The notes beneath the pieces are model-generated. The model had not been told where the DNA came from, made no database searches, and saw nothing but the letters and a program-made list of their open reading frames with translations. From contig JAABSF010000016.1 of NCBI GenBank assembly GCA_011390535.1, forward strand, positions 1 to 9,977: a stretch of 9,977 nucleotides of DNA, read 5' to 3'. A program made the translations under genes and the position numbers. Shown here piece after piece: positions 1 through 6,658 of the stretch. Source of the stretch: Deltaproteobacteria bacterium (GTDB taxonomy: Bacteria; Myxococcota_A; Polyangia; HGW-17; SLPX01). The first letter of the stretch is position 1. Each line of letters starts with the position of its first letter.

Positions 1-348
1 TCTCGCCGAATCGCCACAATAACCTTCTTTAAAAGCACCAAAGTCAACACTCAAAATATCTCCGTCCTTGAGCACCCTCTCCCGGCTTGGTATTCCATGC
101 ACAATCTCTTCATTAACTGAAGTGCACAAAACCGCAGGAAAAGGTGGAACCTCAGGAGATGGTGTGTAACCTAAAAAGGCTGACTTGGCACCTCTTTTTT
201 CTAAAATATATCGAGCTTTTTCTTCCAGGTCCCAGGTTGTAACGCCGGGACAGACCAACTCGCCAACAGCCTCCAGAACCTCAGCAACTATAAGATTCGC
301 TTTTCTAAGCTTTTCAATCTCTTCTTTGCTTTTTAGTATAGGAGCCAT
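1..348 (-). CDS. map: Type I methionine aminopeptidase, N-terminal part (3' end outside window)
   Basis: Removes the initiator methionine from new proteins in the cytosol, using a dinuclear metal centre. The first 116 residues are visible and the frame runs off the window edge at base 1. The start MAPILKSKEEIEKLRKAN matches the usual type I N-terminus. The catalytic His is seen in VHGIP (H84), and the first two metal-binding Asp residues in SVDFG (D102) and CGDSAR (D113). Their spacing of 18 and 11 residues equals that of H79, D97 and D108 in the E. coli enzyme. The remaining ligands lie outside the window. The gene follows secY after 111 nt with no adk between, and the ATG at 348 has only a weak upstream purine stretch. 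The same frame is open upstream back to the secY stop, so an N-terminal extension from the GTG at 426 cannot be excluded. Identity is very sure; the exact start is less so. Confidence 0.95.
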   Translation of the reverse strand, partial: MAPILKSKEEIEKLRKANLIVAEVLEAVGELVCPGVTTWDLEEKARYILEKRGAKSAFLGYTPSPEVPPFPAVLCTSVNEEIVHGIPSRERVLKDGDILSVDFGAFKEGYCGDSAR

Positions 349-459
349 TCTATCTAAACCATCACAACCACATTTTACATAAAGCCAAGCCGTCCCATGA
401 CGACACCAAGGCTCCAAAAGCTCCACCTTTTCAAAGGTATCGCCTAAATTACATCGATG
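349..459 (-). other. secY–map spacer, open in the map frame, with a hairpin
   Basis: This 111-nt spacer (37 codons) has no stop codon in the map frame, so the frame is continuous from the secY TAG into map. It would encode the run EPWCRHGTAWLYVKCGC followed by DGLDR before the map methionine, with three Cys. A GTG at 426 and a TTG at 417 are possible starts; the purine-rich AAGGTGGAG overlaps the former and sits close to the latter. The same bases can fold as RNA: GTCGTC and GACGGC pair around an ATGG loop (389–404, one G·U pair), flanked by AGCC/GGCT (410–413 with 383–386). No T-tract follows, so it is not a canonical terminator. I do not recognise the peptide; coding, structural RNA or neither are all possible. 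Confidence 0.4.
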
Positions 460-1785
460 CTATCGAGTTTTGCGTCCTCTCATCTTCCTTCCCTTTGGCC
501 CACCGAATCCATCGTAATGTCGCGTAATCAGATGGGATTCGATCTGCTGAATAGTATCCAGCGCAACACCAACTACAATTAAAAGAGATGTGCCACCAAA
601 GTAAAAAGGCACGTTCAATTTTACCTGCAAGAGGTTTGGCAGTACGCAAACAGCTGCTATATACACAGAGCCTCCGAATGTAATCCTGGTCAGCACTCTG
701 TCAATATATTCAGCTGTCTTTTTCCCCGGACGAATACCTGGGATAAACCCTCCGTTTTTCTTCAGATTATCTGCTACATCAACTGGGTTGAATGTAACCG
801 CTGTATAGAAAAAACAGAAAAAGACTATCAGAACAACGAATAATACATTGTAACGCCAATCTGCCGGATTCAAGACATCCACCATGGATCTGATCCATGG
901 GTTACTGGAACCCGAAAAGATCTGCAAAGGAAAAAGCAGGATTGATGATGCGAAAATCGCCGGTATTACCCCGGCGGTGTTAACTTTCAGCGGGAGATGC
1001 GTTGATGATGCACCGTATAGTTTTCGCCCTACAACGCGTTTAGCATACGCAACAGGTATACGCCTCTGCCCTCGCTCGAAAAATATAATGACTGAAATCA
1101 CACCGAACACGATGGCCCCGATAAAGGCCAAATCAAAAGCTCCCAAGTCACCTATCTTTACACTGTTGAAAAGCCTAACCAAAGCATCCGGAAAGTTTGC
1201 TACAATTCCGGCAAAAATTATGAGAGAGATCCCGTTCCCCACACCTCGCTCGGTGATCTGTTCTCCAAGCCACATTATGAAAACTGTTCCGGTTGTGAGG
1301 GTGATCACCGTCATCAACCTGAACCCCCAACCTGTCTCTAACACCACCCGACCGAATTGACTATAAGAGGCGTTGTTGCTCTCCAACCATGTTGCGATAA
1401 AGAAGCCCTGAACCAGACACAGCAAAACCGTGCCGTATCTCGTATACTGGTTCATCTTCTTCCTGCCCGCCTGTCCCTCTCGATTCAGCTGCTCCAGATG
1501 AGGTACAACCACCGTCAGAAGCTGTAAAATAATTGACGAGCTGATATAGGGCATGATCCCCAATGCAAAAATGCTCAGCTGTTCCAGAGCACCGCCGGAG
1601 AACATGTTAAACAAGCCCAAAAAGGAACCGGAGGCGGCCGCCATAATCTGCGACATAACCTTCCGATCCACCCCAGGAACAGTTATAAAAACACCGACAC
1701 GATAAATCGCTAAAATGGCTAGCGTAAAAAGCAACCTTTTGCGAAGTTCCGGAATCTTGGGAATATTTCCAAATCCGTTAGCCAT
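460..1785 (-). CDS. secY: Preprotein translocase subunit SecY
   Basis: The central channel of the SecYEG translocon in the inner membrane. It passes unfolded proteins to the periplasm or releases them sideways into the bilayer. The 441 residues are the usual length and contain about ten hydrophobic segments. Family landmarks in order: [18 protein letters not shown] (plug and TM2, about 65–82), [19 protein letters not shown] (first large cytosolic loop), [12 protein letters not shown], the cytosolic loop with [32 protein letters not shown], the SecA/ribosome-contact loop [15 protein letters not shown], and [16 protein letters not shown] in TM10. The basic tail ends [10 protein letters not shown]. 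The ATG at 1785 follows TAAGGAG at good spacing. The gene lies 82 nt after rplO, as the last gene of the spc part, and ends in TAG. No anomaly in the protein. Confidence 0.99.
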   Translation of the reverse strand: MANGFGNIPKIPELRKRLLFTLAILAIYRVGVFITVPGVDRKVMSQIMAAASGSFLGLFNMFSGGALEQLSIFALGIMPYISSSIILQLLTVVVPHLEQLNREGQAGRKKMNQYTRYGTVLLCLVQGFFIATWLESNNASYSQFGRVVLETGWGFRLMTVITLTTGTVFIMWLGEQITERGVGNGISLIIFAGIVANFPDALVRLFNSVKIGDLGAFDLAFIGAIVFGVISVIIFFERGQRRIPVAYAKRVVGRKLYGASSTHLPLKVNTAGVIPAIFASSILLFPLQIFSGSSNPWIRSMVDVLNPADWRYNVLFVVLIVFFCFFYTAVTFNPVDVADNLKKNGGFIPGIRPGKKTAEYIDRVLTRITFGGSVYIAAVCVLPNLLQVKLNVPFYFGGTSLLIVVGVALDTIQQIESHLITRHYDGFGGPKGRKMRGRKTR

Positions 1786-1867
1786 CGTCTCCTTACTCCA
1801 GAAAACACTTGCACCTAAAGGGAATACAATTCAGAGCCGATAAAAACTTAGTTTATCCGCAATGCCT
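1786..1867 (-). other. rplO–secY spacer, no clear signal
   Basis: This 82-nt spacer carries the secY Shine-Dalgarno TAAGGAG at its 3' end. It also contains an AT-rich imperfect inverted repeat, GATAAA...TTTATC, near its 5' end. I see no convincing paired -35/-10 boxes and no GC-rich stem with a T-tract, so secY is most simply read as co-transcribed with rplO. Confidence 0.5.
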
Positions 1868-2362
1868 TCATGCCCTTTTCTGTGTCTCTTCCGTGTCCTC
1901 TTTTAAATGCTTCTTCGGCAAAACCACTATCTTCCCGCCTGCCTTTTCAATCTTTTCTTTCGCCGAAGCTGAAAAATGGTGGGCTTTTATGGTAAGAGAC
2001 TTTTCGATCTCCCCCGACCCCAACACCTTCACATAACCTTTTTTTCGCGGCACCAACCCCGCCTCCCTCATCTCTTCGGGTCCGATAACCTTTTCATCAC
2101 ACCCATTCGAAATCCTACCCACATTAATCACATGGTACTTTACACGAAACAAATTATTGAAGCCGCGCTTTGGGAGCCGTCTCTGTAGCGGCATCTGTCC
2201 ACCCTCAAAACCACGCCTTATCCCGCTACCGCTTCGGCAACGTTGTCCCTTTTGCCCCTTGCCGCTTGTTTTCCCTTGGCCGCAACCCGGCCCTCTTCCA
2301 ACACGCTTCCTCTTGCGCCTTGCACCGGCTGGAGGCATCAAATCACTAAGGGTAGTACCCAT
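1868..2362 (-). CDS. rplO: 50S ribosomal protein L15
   Basis: A late-assembly 50S protein that threads a long basic N-terminal arm into 23S rRNA. The 164 residues begin MGTTLSDLMPPAGARRKRKR, followed by the glycine-rich, basic L15 signature VGRGPGCGQGKTSGKGQKGQ (about 21–40) and then GFEGGQMPLQRRLPKRGF. The C-terminal globular part includes VKVLGSGEI and SASAKEKIEKAGG. It is longer than the 144 residues of E. coli L15; part of the excess is a charged tail, KKHLKEDTEETQKRA. The ATG at 2362 follows GGAGGATGAA. A nearer ATG at 2367 is out of frame. It sits 51 nt after rpmD, in a gap with two competing hairpins, and 82 nt before secY. Confidence 0.98.
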   Translation of the reverse strand: MGTTLSDLMPPAGARRKRKRVGRGPGCGQGKTSGKGQKGQRCRSGSGIRRGFEGGQMPLQRRLPKRGFNNLFRVKYHVINVGRISNGCDEKVIGPEEMREAGLVPRKKGYVKVLGSGEIEKSLTIKAHHFSASAKEKIEKAGGKIVVLPKKHLKEDTEETQKRA

Positions 2363-2365
2363 TTC

Positions 2366-2403
2366 ATCCTCCGATGTCTATAACATCGATTTAATCAATC
2401 GAT
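2366..2403 (-). promoter_or_regulatory. Two mutually exclusive hairpins before the rplO ribosome-binding site
   Basis: In the 51-nt rpmD–rplO gap the transcript can form either of two perfect hairpins. The first pairs ATCGATT with AATCGAT (7 bp, 5-nt loop, 2385–2403). The second pairs CGATGT with ACATCG (6 bp, 5-nt loop, 2372–2388) and lies directly upstream of GGAGGA. They share bases 2385–2388, so only one can form fully at a time. This geometry resembles a switch controlling rplO translation, but both stems are short and AT-rich and no function is shown. Confidence 0.3.
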
Positions 2404-2413
2404 CAAAAGAAAC

Positions 2414-2599
2414 TTACTCCAAAGGTTCCACACTGACCAGGTGCTGCACCTTCATGATCATCCCCCGTATAGCGGGAGTGTCATTTAGCACCTTAGTGTT
2501 TCCGGGCCGAAATAGGCCCAACCCTTTTAGGGTAGCTTTCTGTTTTTCAGTTTGTCCTATACTCGACCTAACTTGTTTTACTTTCAACTTGATGGCCAT
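2414..2599 (-). CDS. rpmD: 50S ribosomal protein L30
   Basis: A small 50S protein that packs on 23S rRNA. The 61 residues match the usual bacterial length of about 60. It starts [15 protein letters not shown] and carries the family core [20 protein letters not shown] (about 24–43), then [15 protein letters not shown]. The ATG at 2599 is preceded by AGAGGATTCC, and the rpsE stop lies only 12 nt upstream, so it is probably translated by ribosomes finishing rpsE. The position between rpsE and rplO is the standard spc order. Confidence 0.98.
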   Translation of the reverse strand: MAIKLKVKQVRSSIGQTEKQKATLKGLGLFRPGNTKVLNDTPAIRGMIMKVQHLVSVEPLE

Positions 2600-2611
2600 G
2601 GGAATCCTCTT

Positions 2612-3112
2612 CTACTCCGAAAGGTCCTGAACCGACATCCCTCTTCTTTTTGCCACTTGCTCTGGGCTCTCGAGCGTCTTCAACCCTTCTGCAGTAGCAT
2701 GAAGAACAGTGTGGGGATTTCTTGTTCCTAGACATTTGGTCAATATATCCTGAATCCCTGCCACCTCGAGAATGGCACGCATGGGCCCACCGGCGATAAC
2801 ACCTGTTCCCGGACGCGCCGGTTTCAAGAGAACACGTCCTGCCCCAAACCTTCCCTCCACTTGAAAGGGAATGGTTGAATTACTGAGAGGCACATCGAAC
2901 ATATTCGCCTTTGCTTTCTCCATTCCTTTTCGAATCGCTTCGGGAACCTCGTTGGCCTTTCCTAAGGCATATCCAACTTTGCCATTTTGGTCTCCTACCA
3001 CTACCAACGCGCTAAAACTAAATCGCCGACCACCTTTAACAACCTTGGCCACTCGATTAATGTGTACAACGCGATCGGCCAGTTCCGGCCCTTCTTCCTT
3101 CATTAAAGCCAC
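2612..3112 (-). CDS. rpsE: 30S ribosomal protein S5
   Basis: A 30S protein at the mRNA entry side that contributes to decoding accuracy; mutations in its N-terminal loop give spectinomycin resistance in other bacteria. The 166 residues show the N-terminal dsRBD-like domain, [20 protein letters not shown] (about 17–36), with [20 protein letters not shown]. The C-terminal domain follows with [19 protein letters not shown] and [12 protein letters not shown]. The start is GTG at 3112, preceded by AAAGGAGTG at suitable spacing. An in-frame ATG at 3103 is an alternative with worse spacing. It begins 13 nt after rplR and ends 12 nt before rpmD. Confidence 0.98.
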   Translation of the reverse strand: MALMKEEGPELADRVVHINRVAKVVKGGRRFSFSALVVVGDQNGKVGYALGKANEVPEAIRKGMEKAKANMFDVPLSNSTIPFQVEGRFGAGRVLLKPARPGTGVIAGGPMRAILEVAGIQDILTKCLGTRNPHTVLHATAEGLKTLESPEQVAKRRGMSVQDLSE

Positions 3113-3125
3113 GAGTTCACTCCTT

Positions 3126-3488
3126 TTAGAATCTCAGGCCCGCCTCACGGGCGCCTTCTGCGAGTGCTGCAATTCTACCGTGGTATAAAACGCCGTTTCT
3201 ATCGAAAACGACTTTTTCCACACCTTTGTCAATCAATTTCTTTCCAACTATCTGCCCGATCTTTTTGGCTTGTTCTCTTTTTTTCATGCCATCCAGACCC
3301 ACCATCGCCTCTTTGCATAAAGTAGAAGATGACGCAATAGTCACACCGTTTACATCATCAATGGCTTGAGCATAAATATGCTTGTTGCTTCTGACAACCG
3401 TCAAACGCGGTTTCTCCAGTGTTCCTCGAATCTTCTTTCTTATGCTTTTTTTACGACGCAATCTCGCCGCGACTTTTTGCCTGGCCAT
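3126..3488 (-). CDS. rplR: 50S ribosomal protein L18
   Basis: Binds 5S rRNA and helps anchor it, together with L5, in the central protuberance of the 50S subunit. The 120 residues have the basic N-terminal tail [20 protein letters not shown]. The conserved body follows with [20 protein letters not shown] (about 26–45), the variable middle, and the signature [20 protein letters not shown] ending REAGLRF. The ATG at 3488 follows TAAGGAG, in which the TAA is the rplF stop codon, so termination and reinitiation are close. Length and order are typical. Confidence 0.98.
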   Translation of the reverse strand: MARQKVAARLRRKKSIRKKIRGTLEKPRLTVVRSNKHIYAQAIDDVNGVTIASSSTLCKEAMVGLDGMKKREQAKKIGQIVGKKLIDKGVEKVVFDRNGVLYHGRIAALAEGAREAGLRF

Positions 3489-3500
3489 CTGTCTGTCTCC

Positions 3501-4046
3501 TTACGCCGCTCCGGTCTTTCCGACTTTTCTGCGGATTTGCTCACCCACAAACCTTATCCCTTTGCCCTTATACGGCTCGGGTAATCGAAGCGCCTTAATG
3601 TTCGCCAACACTTGACCGAGCACCTGTTTATCTATACCGGTGACCTTGATTTTGGTGCCTCGCTCTTCAACAACAGCAGTGACACCCTCGGGCAAAGTCA
3701 TCTCAACCGGGTGAGAATACCCCAAATTGAAATCCAGCTTCTTTCCGTCTTTTGTGTCGGCACGATACCCAACACCGAAAATTGCCAGCTCCCGGGTAAA
3801 CCCTTCGGATACACCTTGCACCATATTCTGTATCAGCGCCCTCATCATCCCGTGGAACGCTTTCTGCTTCCTGCTCTCATTACGTCTGGTAAAAGTCACA
3901 ACGCCATCATCTACCTTCACACCTATACCATCAGGTATCTTCTCTGTAAGGGTAGCCTTCGCTCCTTTTACCTGAACTGTCTTGCCGGAAACAGTCACAG
4001 TGACCCCTTTGGGTATTTTGACCGGCATCTTGCCTATTCTAGACAC
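3501..4046 (-). CDS. rplF: 50S ribosomal protein L6
   Basis: A 50S protein near the GTPase-associated region and sarcin-ricin loop. The 181 residues are the usual length and begin VSRIGKMPVKIPKGVTVTVS. The two repeated L6 domains are visible; the second contains GYSHPVEMTLPEGV and the C-terminal signature KGKGIRFVGEQIRRKVGKTG (about 159–178). The start is GTG at 4046, with a near-perfect GGGAGGTG at 4–5 nt spacing. An in-frame ATG at 4073 lies inside rpsH, lacks such a site and would add nine residues without family support. It begins 11 nt after rpsH and its TAA is part of the rplR Shine-Dalgarno. Confidence 0.97.
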   Translation of the reverse strand: MSRIGKMPVKIPKGVTVTVSGKTVQVKGAKATLTEKIPDGIGVKVDDGVVTFTRRNESRKQKAFHGMMRALIQNMVQGVSEGFTRELAIFGVGYRADTKDGKKLDFNLGYSHPVEMTLPEGVTAVVEERGTKIKVTGIDKQVLGQVLANIKALRLPEPYKGKGIRFVGEQIRRKVGKTGAA

Positions 4047-4057
4047 GTTGCACCTCC

Positions 4058-4456
4058 CTACCAAATGGTACAAATAACTTCGCCGCCGACAGAGAGCTTT
4101 CGAGCTTCCCGGTCGGAAAGAACACCTCGAGAGGTGGTTAAAATCGACACTCCCATGCCGTTTCTAACTTTCTCTATGTTGTCTTTTCCGACATATCGCC
4201 GTTGTCCCGGCCTGGACACTCTCTGAAGACCTGCTATAGCGCTCCGATGTTGATTGTCGTATTTCAACTCCAACTCCAGAACACCTTGTCTGCTGTCGGA
4301 TATCAAGCGACAATCTTTTATATACATCTCACGCTTAAGAATTTCTGCAATTCTTCGCTTCATGTTTGACGCCGGAACACTCACTGTTGGTTTCCGTGCA
4401 TGTATTGCGTTGCGGATTCTAGTTAAAAAATCAGCAATGGGATCTGTCATCGACAT
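4058..4456 (-). CDS. rpsH: 30S ribosomal protein S8
   Basis: A primary 16S rRNA binder in the central domain of the 30S subunit. In E. coli it also represses the spc operon by binding a mimic of its rRNA site in the mRNA. The 132 residues start MSMTDPIADFLTRIRNA, have the basic strand NMKRRIAEILKREMYIKDCR (about 31–50), and end with the rRNA-binding block GVSILTTSRGVLSDREARK followed by GGEVICTIW. The ATG at 4456 follows AGGTGAG closely. The ATG at 4450 is a second candidate, but an MSM start is common in the family. It is preceded by a 106-nt gap with hairpins, the largest gap within the ribosomal-protein part of the cluster. Confidence 0.98.
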   Translation of the reverse strand: MSMTDPIADFLTRIRNAIHARKPTVSVPASNMKRRIAEILKREMYIKDCRLISDSRQGVLELELKYDNQHRSAIAGLQRVSRPGQRRYVGKDNIEKVRNGMGVSILTTSRGVLSDREARKLSVGGEVICTIW

Positions 4457-4484
4457 TGTCTCACCTAACCTGCTTTGACTGCAT

Positions 4485-4554
4485 GCTCCAACAAAACAGT
4501 TTGCTCGAGCTTAGCGCCTCCCTCGTCACAGGATCAGCAACTCCGGGAGCTGCT
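4485..4554 (-). promoter_or_regulatory. Two hairpins in the rpsN–rpsH gap, candidate control region
   Basis: The 106-nt gap holds two potential RNA hairpins. The first, just after the rpsN stop, pairs AGCAGCTCC with GGAGTTGCT (4536–4554; one G·U pair, about 7 bp once a realistic loop is allowed). The second (4485–4510) has GCTC/GAGC, a symmetric 3x3 internal loop, CAAA/TTTG and a CTGT loop, and ends 28 nt before the rpsH start. Neither is followed by a T-tract, so they are not terminators. Because S8 is a known autoregulator in enteric bacteria, an S8-responsive site is conceivable, but I could not match the helix 21 core and this remains a guess. Confidence 0.3.
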
Positions 4555-4562
4555 ATAACCTA

Positions 4563-4742
4563 TTACCAGCTCGACTTAATCACCCCCGGTATTTGCCCCT
4601 CAAGCGCGAGCTTTCGAAAGCAAATCCGACACATATTGAACTTTCGATAGTAGCCTCTCGGCCTACCACATAAAGGACAACGATTGCGATAGCGAACATT
4701 AAACTTGAGTTTTCTTTTGACCATCTGCGATTTTCTGGCCAC
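4563..4742 (-). CDS. rpsZ: 30S ribosomal protein S14, zinc-binding type Z
   Basis: A 30S head protein needed for late assembly. The 59 residues are the short, zinc-binding form (also called rpsN type Z), unlike the roughly 100-residue zinc-free form of enteric bacteria. Four cysteines form the site: C22-x2-C25 in [10 protein letters not shown] and C38-x2-C41 in [11 protein letters not shown]. The ending [15 protein letters not shown] is typical. The start is GTG at 4742 ([11 protein letters not shown]) with AAGGAGG seven bases upstream. An in-frame ATG at 4769 would add nine residues and place the Shine-Dalgarno inside the gene. It lies 28 nt after rplE and is followed by the hairpin-containing gap before rpsH. 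Confidence 0.96.
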   Translation of the reverse strand: MARKSQMVKRKLKFNVRYRNRCPLCGRPRGYYRKFNMCRICFRKLALEGQIPGVIKSSW

Positions 4743-4770
4743 GACTCTTCCTCCTTGATCAGCAGCCAAT

Positions 4771-5400
4771 CTACTTCCGGAAAGGCATTCCTAGCTTTTT
4801 CAACAGGGAATACCCTTCTTCATCCGTCTTTGCCGTGGTGACGATGGTAATATTCATCCCTGTAATCTTTTCGATTTTGTCATAGTTAATCTCTGGGAAC
4901 ACTATCTGTTCTTTGATGCCCAGTGTGTAATTCCCACGTCCATCGAAAGCCTTGGGTGATAATCCTTTAAAGTCTCTCACCCTGGGAATCGCAAGATTGA
5001 CCAACCTGTCAAAAAATTCATACATCTTTGCTCTTCTCAGAGTCACCCTCACCCCAATCTTCATGCCTTCACGAAGTTTGAACTGGGCCACCGACTTTCT
5101 GGCTTTTGTAATAACAGGTTTTTGCCCCGTTACGGTTGCCAGTTCATCTACTGCACTCTCAAGGAGCTTGGGGTTTTGAATAGCTTCACCAAGTCCCATA
5201 TTGAGAACGATCTTTTCTATAGAAGGCACCGCCATTACAGATTTGTATCCAAATTCCTTGGACAAGGAGGGCAAAACCTCCTCTCTGTATGACTTTAAAA
5301 GACGAGGAGGCTTCTCCCTCTTGATCGGTTCCATCTGAAAGCGGCTCTTTTTCTTCGCTTTCTCGTCTTTGCCTTTGCTTTTTTTCTTATCCTTGGCCAT
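4771..5400 (-). CDS. rplE: 50S ribosomal protein L5 with Lys-rich N-terminal extension
   Basis: Carries 5S rRNA into the central protuberance of the 50S subunit and contacts P-site tRNA. The 209 residues exceed the usual 179 or so. The conserved protein begins near [20 protein letters not shown], preceded by about 32 residues with 10 lysines in the first 18. Family motifs follow: [89 protein letters not shown] and [16 protein letters not shown]. The ATG at 5400 has GGAGG six bases upstream. The internal ATG at residue 23 has no such site, which favours the extended form. An ATG at 5505 is inside rplX and is not used. Confidence 0.96.
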   Translation of the reverse strand: MAKDKKKSKGKDEKAKKKSRFQMEPIKREKPPRLLKSYREEVLPSLSKEFGYKSVMAVPSIEKIVLNMGLGEAIQNPKLLESAVDELATVTGQKPVITKARKSVAQFKLREGMKIGVRVTLRRAKMYEFFDRLVNLAIPRVRDFKGLSPKAFDGRGNYTLGIKEQIVFPEINYDKIEKITGMNITIVTTAKTDEEGYSLLKKLGMPFRK

Positions 5401-5416
5401 CACCGCCCTCCGAAGA

Positions 5417-5734
5417 CTAGTTAAATGTCTCTCCGGTACGTTTGGACTGCCTAACCTTTCGGCCATCATCCAATTTCTTAATACCAATCCTTGTAGGCTT
5501 CCCATCCGAGGGATCTACAAGCATCACGTTAGACAAGTGTAAAGGTGCTTCTTTGTCTATGATGCCACCTTGCTGACTTGCTTGTCCGGCACGCGTGTGC
5601 TTTTTTACAATATTCAATTTTTCAACGATTACACGATTCTTTTGTGGGAGCACCCTCAAAACCTTCCCTTGATTTCCCTTCTCTTTTCCCGCTATCACTT
5701 CCACTAAATCGCCTTTTCTTATTCTATTTTTCAT
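5417..5734 (-). CDS. rplX: 50S ribosomal protein L24
   Basis: Starts 50S assembly by binding the 5' domain of 23S rRNA and sits near the tunnel exit. The 105 residues are the usual length. The KOW motif is at the start, [20 protein letters not shown] (about 5–24), then [34 protein letters not shown] and a basic C-terminus. The ATG at 5734 overlaps the rplN stop by one base (TGATG), with GGAGGTG five bases upstream. A GTG one codon earlier (5737) is too close to the Shine-Dalgarno. This overlap implies tight coupling to rplN. The gap to rplE is 16 nt. Confidence 0.98.
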   Translation of the reverse strand: MKNRIRKGDLVEVIAGKEKGNQGKVLRVLPQKNRVIVEKLNIVKKHTRAGQASQQGGIIDKEAPLHLSNVMLVDPSDGKPTRIGIKKLDDGRKVRQSKRTGETFN

Positions 5735-6102
5735 CACAACACCTCCGGCGCCAACGACACTATCTTCATAAAGTTTTTGGCTCGCAACTCTCTAGCTACC
5801 GGACCGAATATTCTAGTCCCGATGGGTTCCTTTTGTGCGTTTATAAGAACCGCTGAGTTTCCATCGAAACGAATATATGTGCCGTCGGGCCGATTGATTG
5901 GTTTTACCGTCCTTACTATGACAGCTTTCATGACGTCCCCTTTTTTCACCTTCGCGTGGGGGATCGCCTCTTTCACAGAAACGGTAATGATATCACCGAT
6001 GGAGGCATATTTCCTTCGGGAACCACCGAGAACTTTTATGCATTGAACCTTCTTGGCTCCCGAGTTATCGGCTACATCCAATACGGACTGCATCTGAATC
6101 AT
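5734..6102 (-). CDS. rplN: 50S ribosomal protein L14
   Basis: A highly conserved 50S interface protein that bridges to the 30S subunit and is next to L19 and L3. The 122 residues are exactly typical. It starts [20 protein letters not shown] and continues [20 protein letters not shown], the basic block [33 protein letters not shown] and the ending [20 protein letters not shown] followed by LAPEVL. The ATG at 6102 follows AGGAGGTG five bases away. It is the first gene of the spc part, 34 nt after rpsQ. A perfect 6-bp hairpin in that gap overlaps the Shine-Dalgarno. Confidence 0.99.
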   Translation of the reverse strand: MIQMQSVLDVADNSGAKKVQCIKVLGGSRRKYASIGDIITVSVKEAIPHAKVKKGDVMKAVIVRTVKPINRPDGTYIRFDGNSAVLINAQKEPIGTRIFGPVARELRAKNFMKIVSLAPEVL

Positions 6103-6112
6103 ATTAACACCT

Positions 6113-6132
6113 CCTGCCTAATGAGCGGCAGG
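6113..6132 (-). promoter_or_regulatory. Hairpin overlapping the rplN ribosome-binding site
   Basis: At the S10/spc boundary, CCTGCC and GGCAGG form a perfect 6-bp, GC-rich stem with an 8-nt loop, filling the gap between rpsQ and rplN. The last three bases of the 3' arm are the first three of the AGGAGGTG Shine-Dalgarno of rplN, so the folded form would partly hide it. There is no T-tract, so it is not a Rho-independent terminator. In E. coli this junction carries the end of one operon and the spc promoter. Here it looks like read-through with possible translational control, which is inference. Confidence 0.4.
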
Positions 6133-6136
6133 TCTC

Positions 6137-6409
6137 TCAATCTACTGATGGTGGACGTTCCAACAAAGTCCGGACTCGCCAACGCTTATCCTTTGAAAGT
6201 GGACGGCAACTGATGATCTGCACTCGGTCGCCTGCCCTATACTCATTTTTCTCATCATGCGCCTTATACTTCACCTGACGCTTCACATATTTTCTGTACA
6301 AGCCGTGCTTTACTTTCTGGGTAACTTCGACAACGACTGTCTTATCCATCTTGTCGCTGACAATAGTACCTATAAGCAACCGTGCTTTTCTTTTCTTTTC
6401 GTCCGTCAT
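6137..6409 (-). CDS. rpsQ: 30S ribosomal protein S17
   Basis: A primary 16S rRNA binder with an OB fold in the 30S body. The 90 residues contain [20 protein letters not shown] (about 10–29), the central [20 protein letters not shown], and the signature [20 protein letters not shown] then RWRV. The ATG at 6409 is six nt after the rpmC stop. The nearest good Shine-Dalgarno, GGAGG, is about 11 bases upstream inside the end of rpmC, so coupling to rpmC is likely. It is the last gene of the S10 part. Confidence 0.98.
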   Translation of the reverse strand: MTDEKKRKARLLIGTIVSDKMDKTVVVEVTQKVKHGLYRKYVKRQVKYKAHDEKNEYRAGDRVQIISCRPLSKDKRWRVRTLLERPPSVD

Positions 6410-6415
6410 AATAAT

Positions 6416-6658
6416 CTAGGCCTCCGCCCCTTCTCCTCCGACAGACTCTTCAATGCCGAGTTGCCGAGCCCGGAGAATAGTTTTCACTCTGGCCAATTCT
6501 CTTTTCGTCGCTTTGAGCGCCGATGAGTTTTCGGACTGATTCGTTGCTAACTGCAGTCGATTCTTGAACAAATCTTCCGCCATCTGAACTTGCAAAGTCT
6601 CAAGTTCGCCGTCACTTCTTTTTCTTACCTCTTTAGGGGTCAATTTGATCTTTTTCAT
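6416..6658 (-). CDS. rpmC: 50S ribosomal protein L29
   Basis: A small two-helix 50S protein beside the tunnel exit, forming part of the docking site for SRP and trigger factor with L23. The 80 residues begin [20 protein letters not shown], with the expected helical hairpin containing [20 protein letters not shown] and the family motif [16 protein letters not shown]. It is longer than the common 60–68 residues; the excess is an acidic, Gly-rich tail [11 protein letters not shown]. The start overlaps the rplP stop as ATGA, with AGGGAGGG a few bases upstream, so it is coupled to rplP. Confidence 0.97.
   Translation of the reverse strand: MKKIKLTPKEVRKRSDGELETLQVQMAEDLFKNRLQLATNQSENSSALKATKRELARVKTILRARQLGIEESVGGEGAEA

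Noticed and set aside
460..462. Read-through of the secY TAG to give a SecY–MAP fusion
   Set aside because: The frame is continuous, but SecY ends at its normal length and C-terminus, and nothing in the window points to suppressor decoding of TAG.
449..649. A 66-codon minus-strand frame overlapping the 3' end of secY in another frame
   Set aside because: It lies almost entirely inside secY, has no conserved motif and shows no supporting ribosome-binding site.
884..1360. A 158-codon plus-strand open frame opposite secY
   Set aside because: Antisense shadow of a certain gene; the translated sequence shows no family features.
1786..1867. A dedicated secY promoter in the rplO–secY gap
   Set aside because: No convincing pair of -35 and -10 boxes at proper spacing; the AT-rich inverted repeat alone is not enough.
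2157..2630. A 157-codon plus-strand open frame opposite rplO and rpmD
   Set aside because: Antisense to two certain genes, with Pro- and Arg-rich composition expected from the complement of L15.
3612..4226. A 204-codon plus-strand open frame opposite rplF and rpsH
   Set aside because: It is wholly antisense to two certain ribosomal-protein genes, has no recognisable motif, and open frames of this kind recur opposite coding DNA throughout the window.
5401..5505. Longer rplE starting at the ATG at 5505
   Set aside because: That stretch is the end of rplX read in another frame; the ATG at 5400 has a good ribosome-binding site.
6103..6136. A Rho-independent terminator between rpsQ and rplN
   Set aside because: The hairpin is not followed by a T-tract; its 3' side is the Shine-Dalgarno of rplN.
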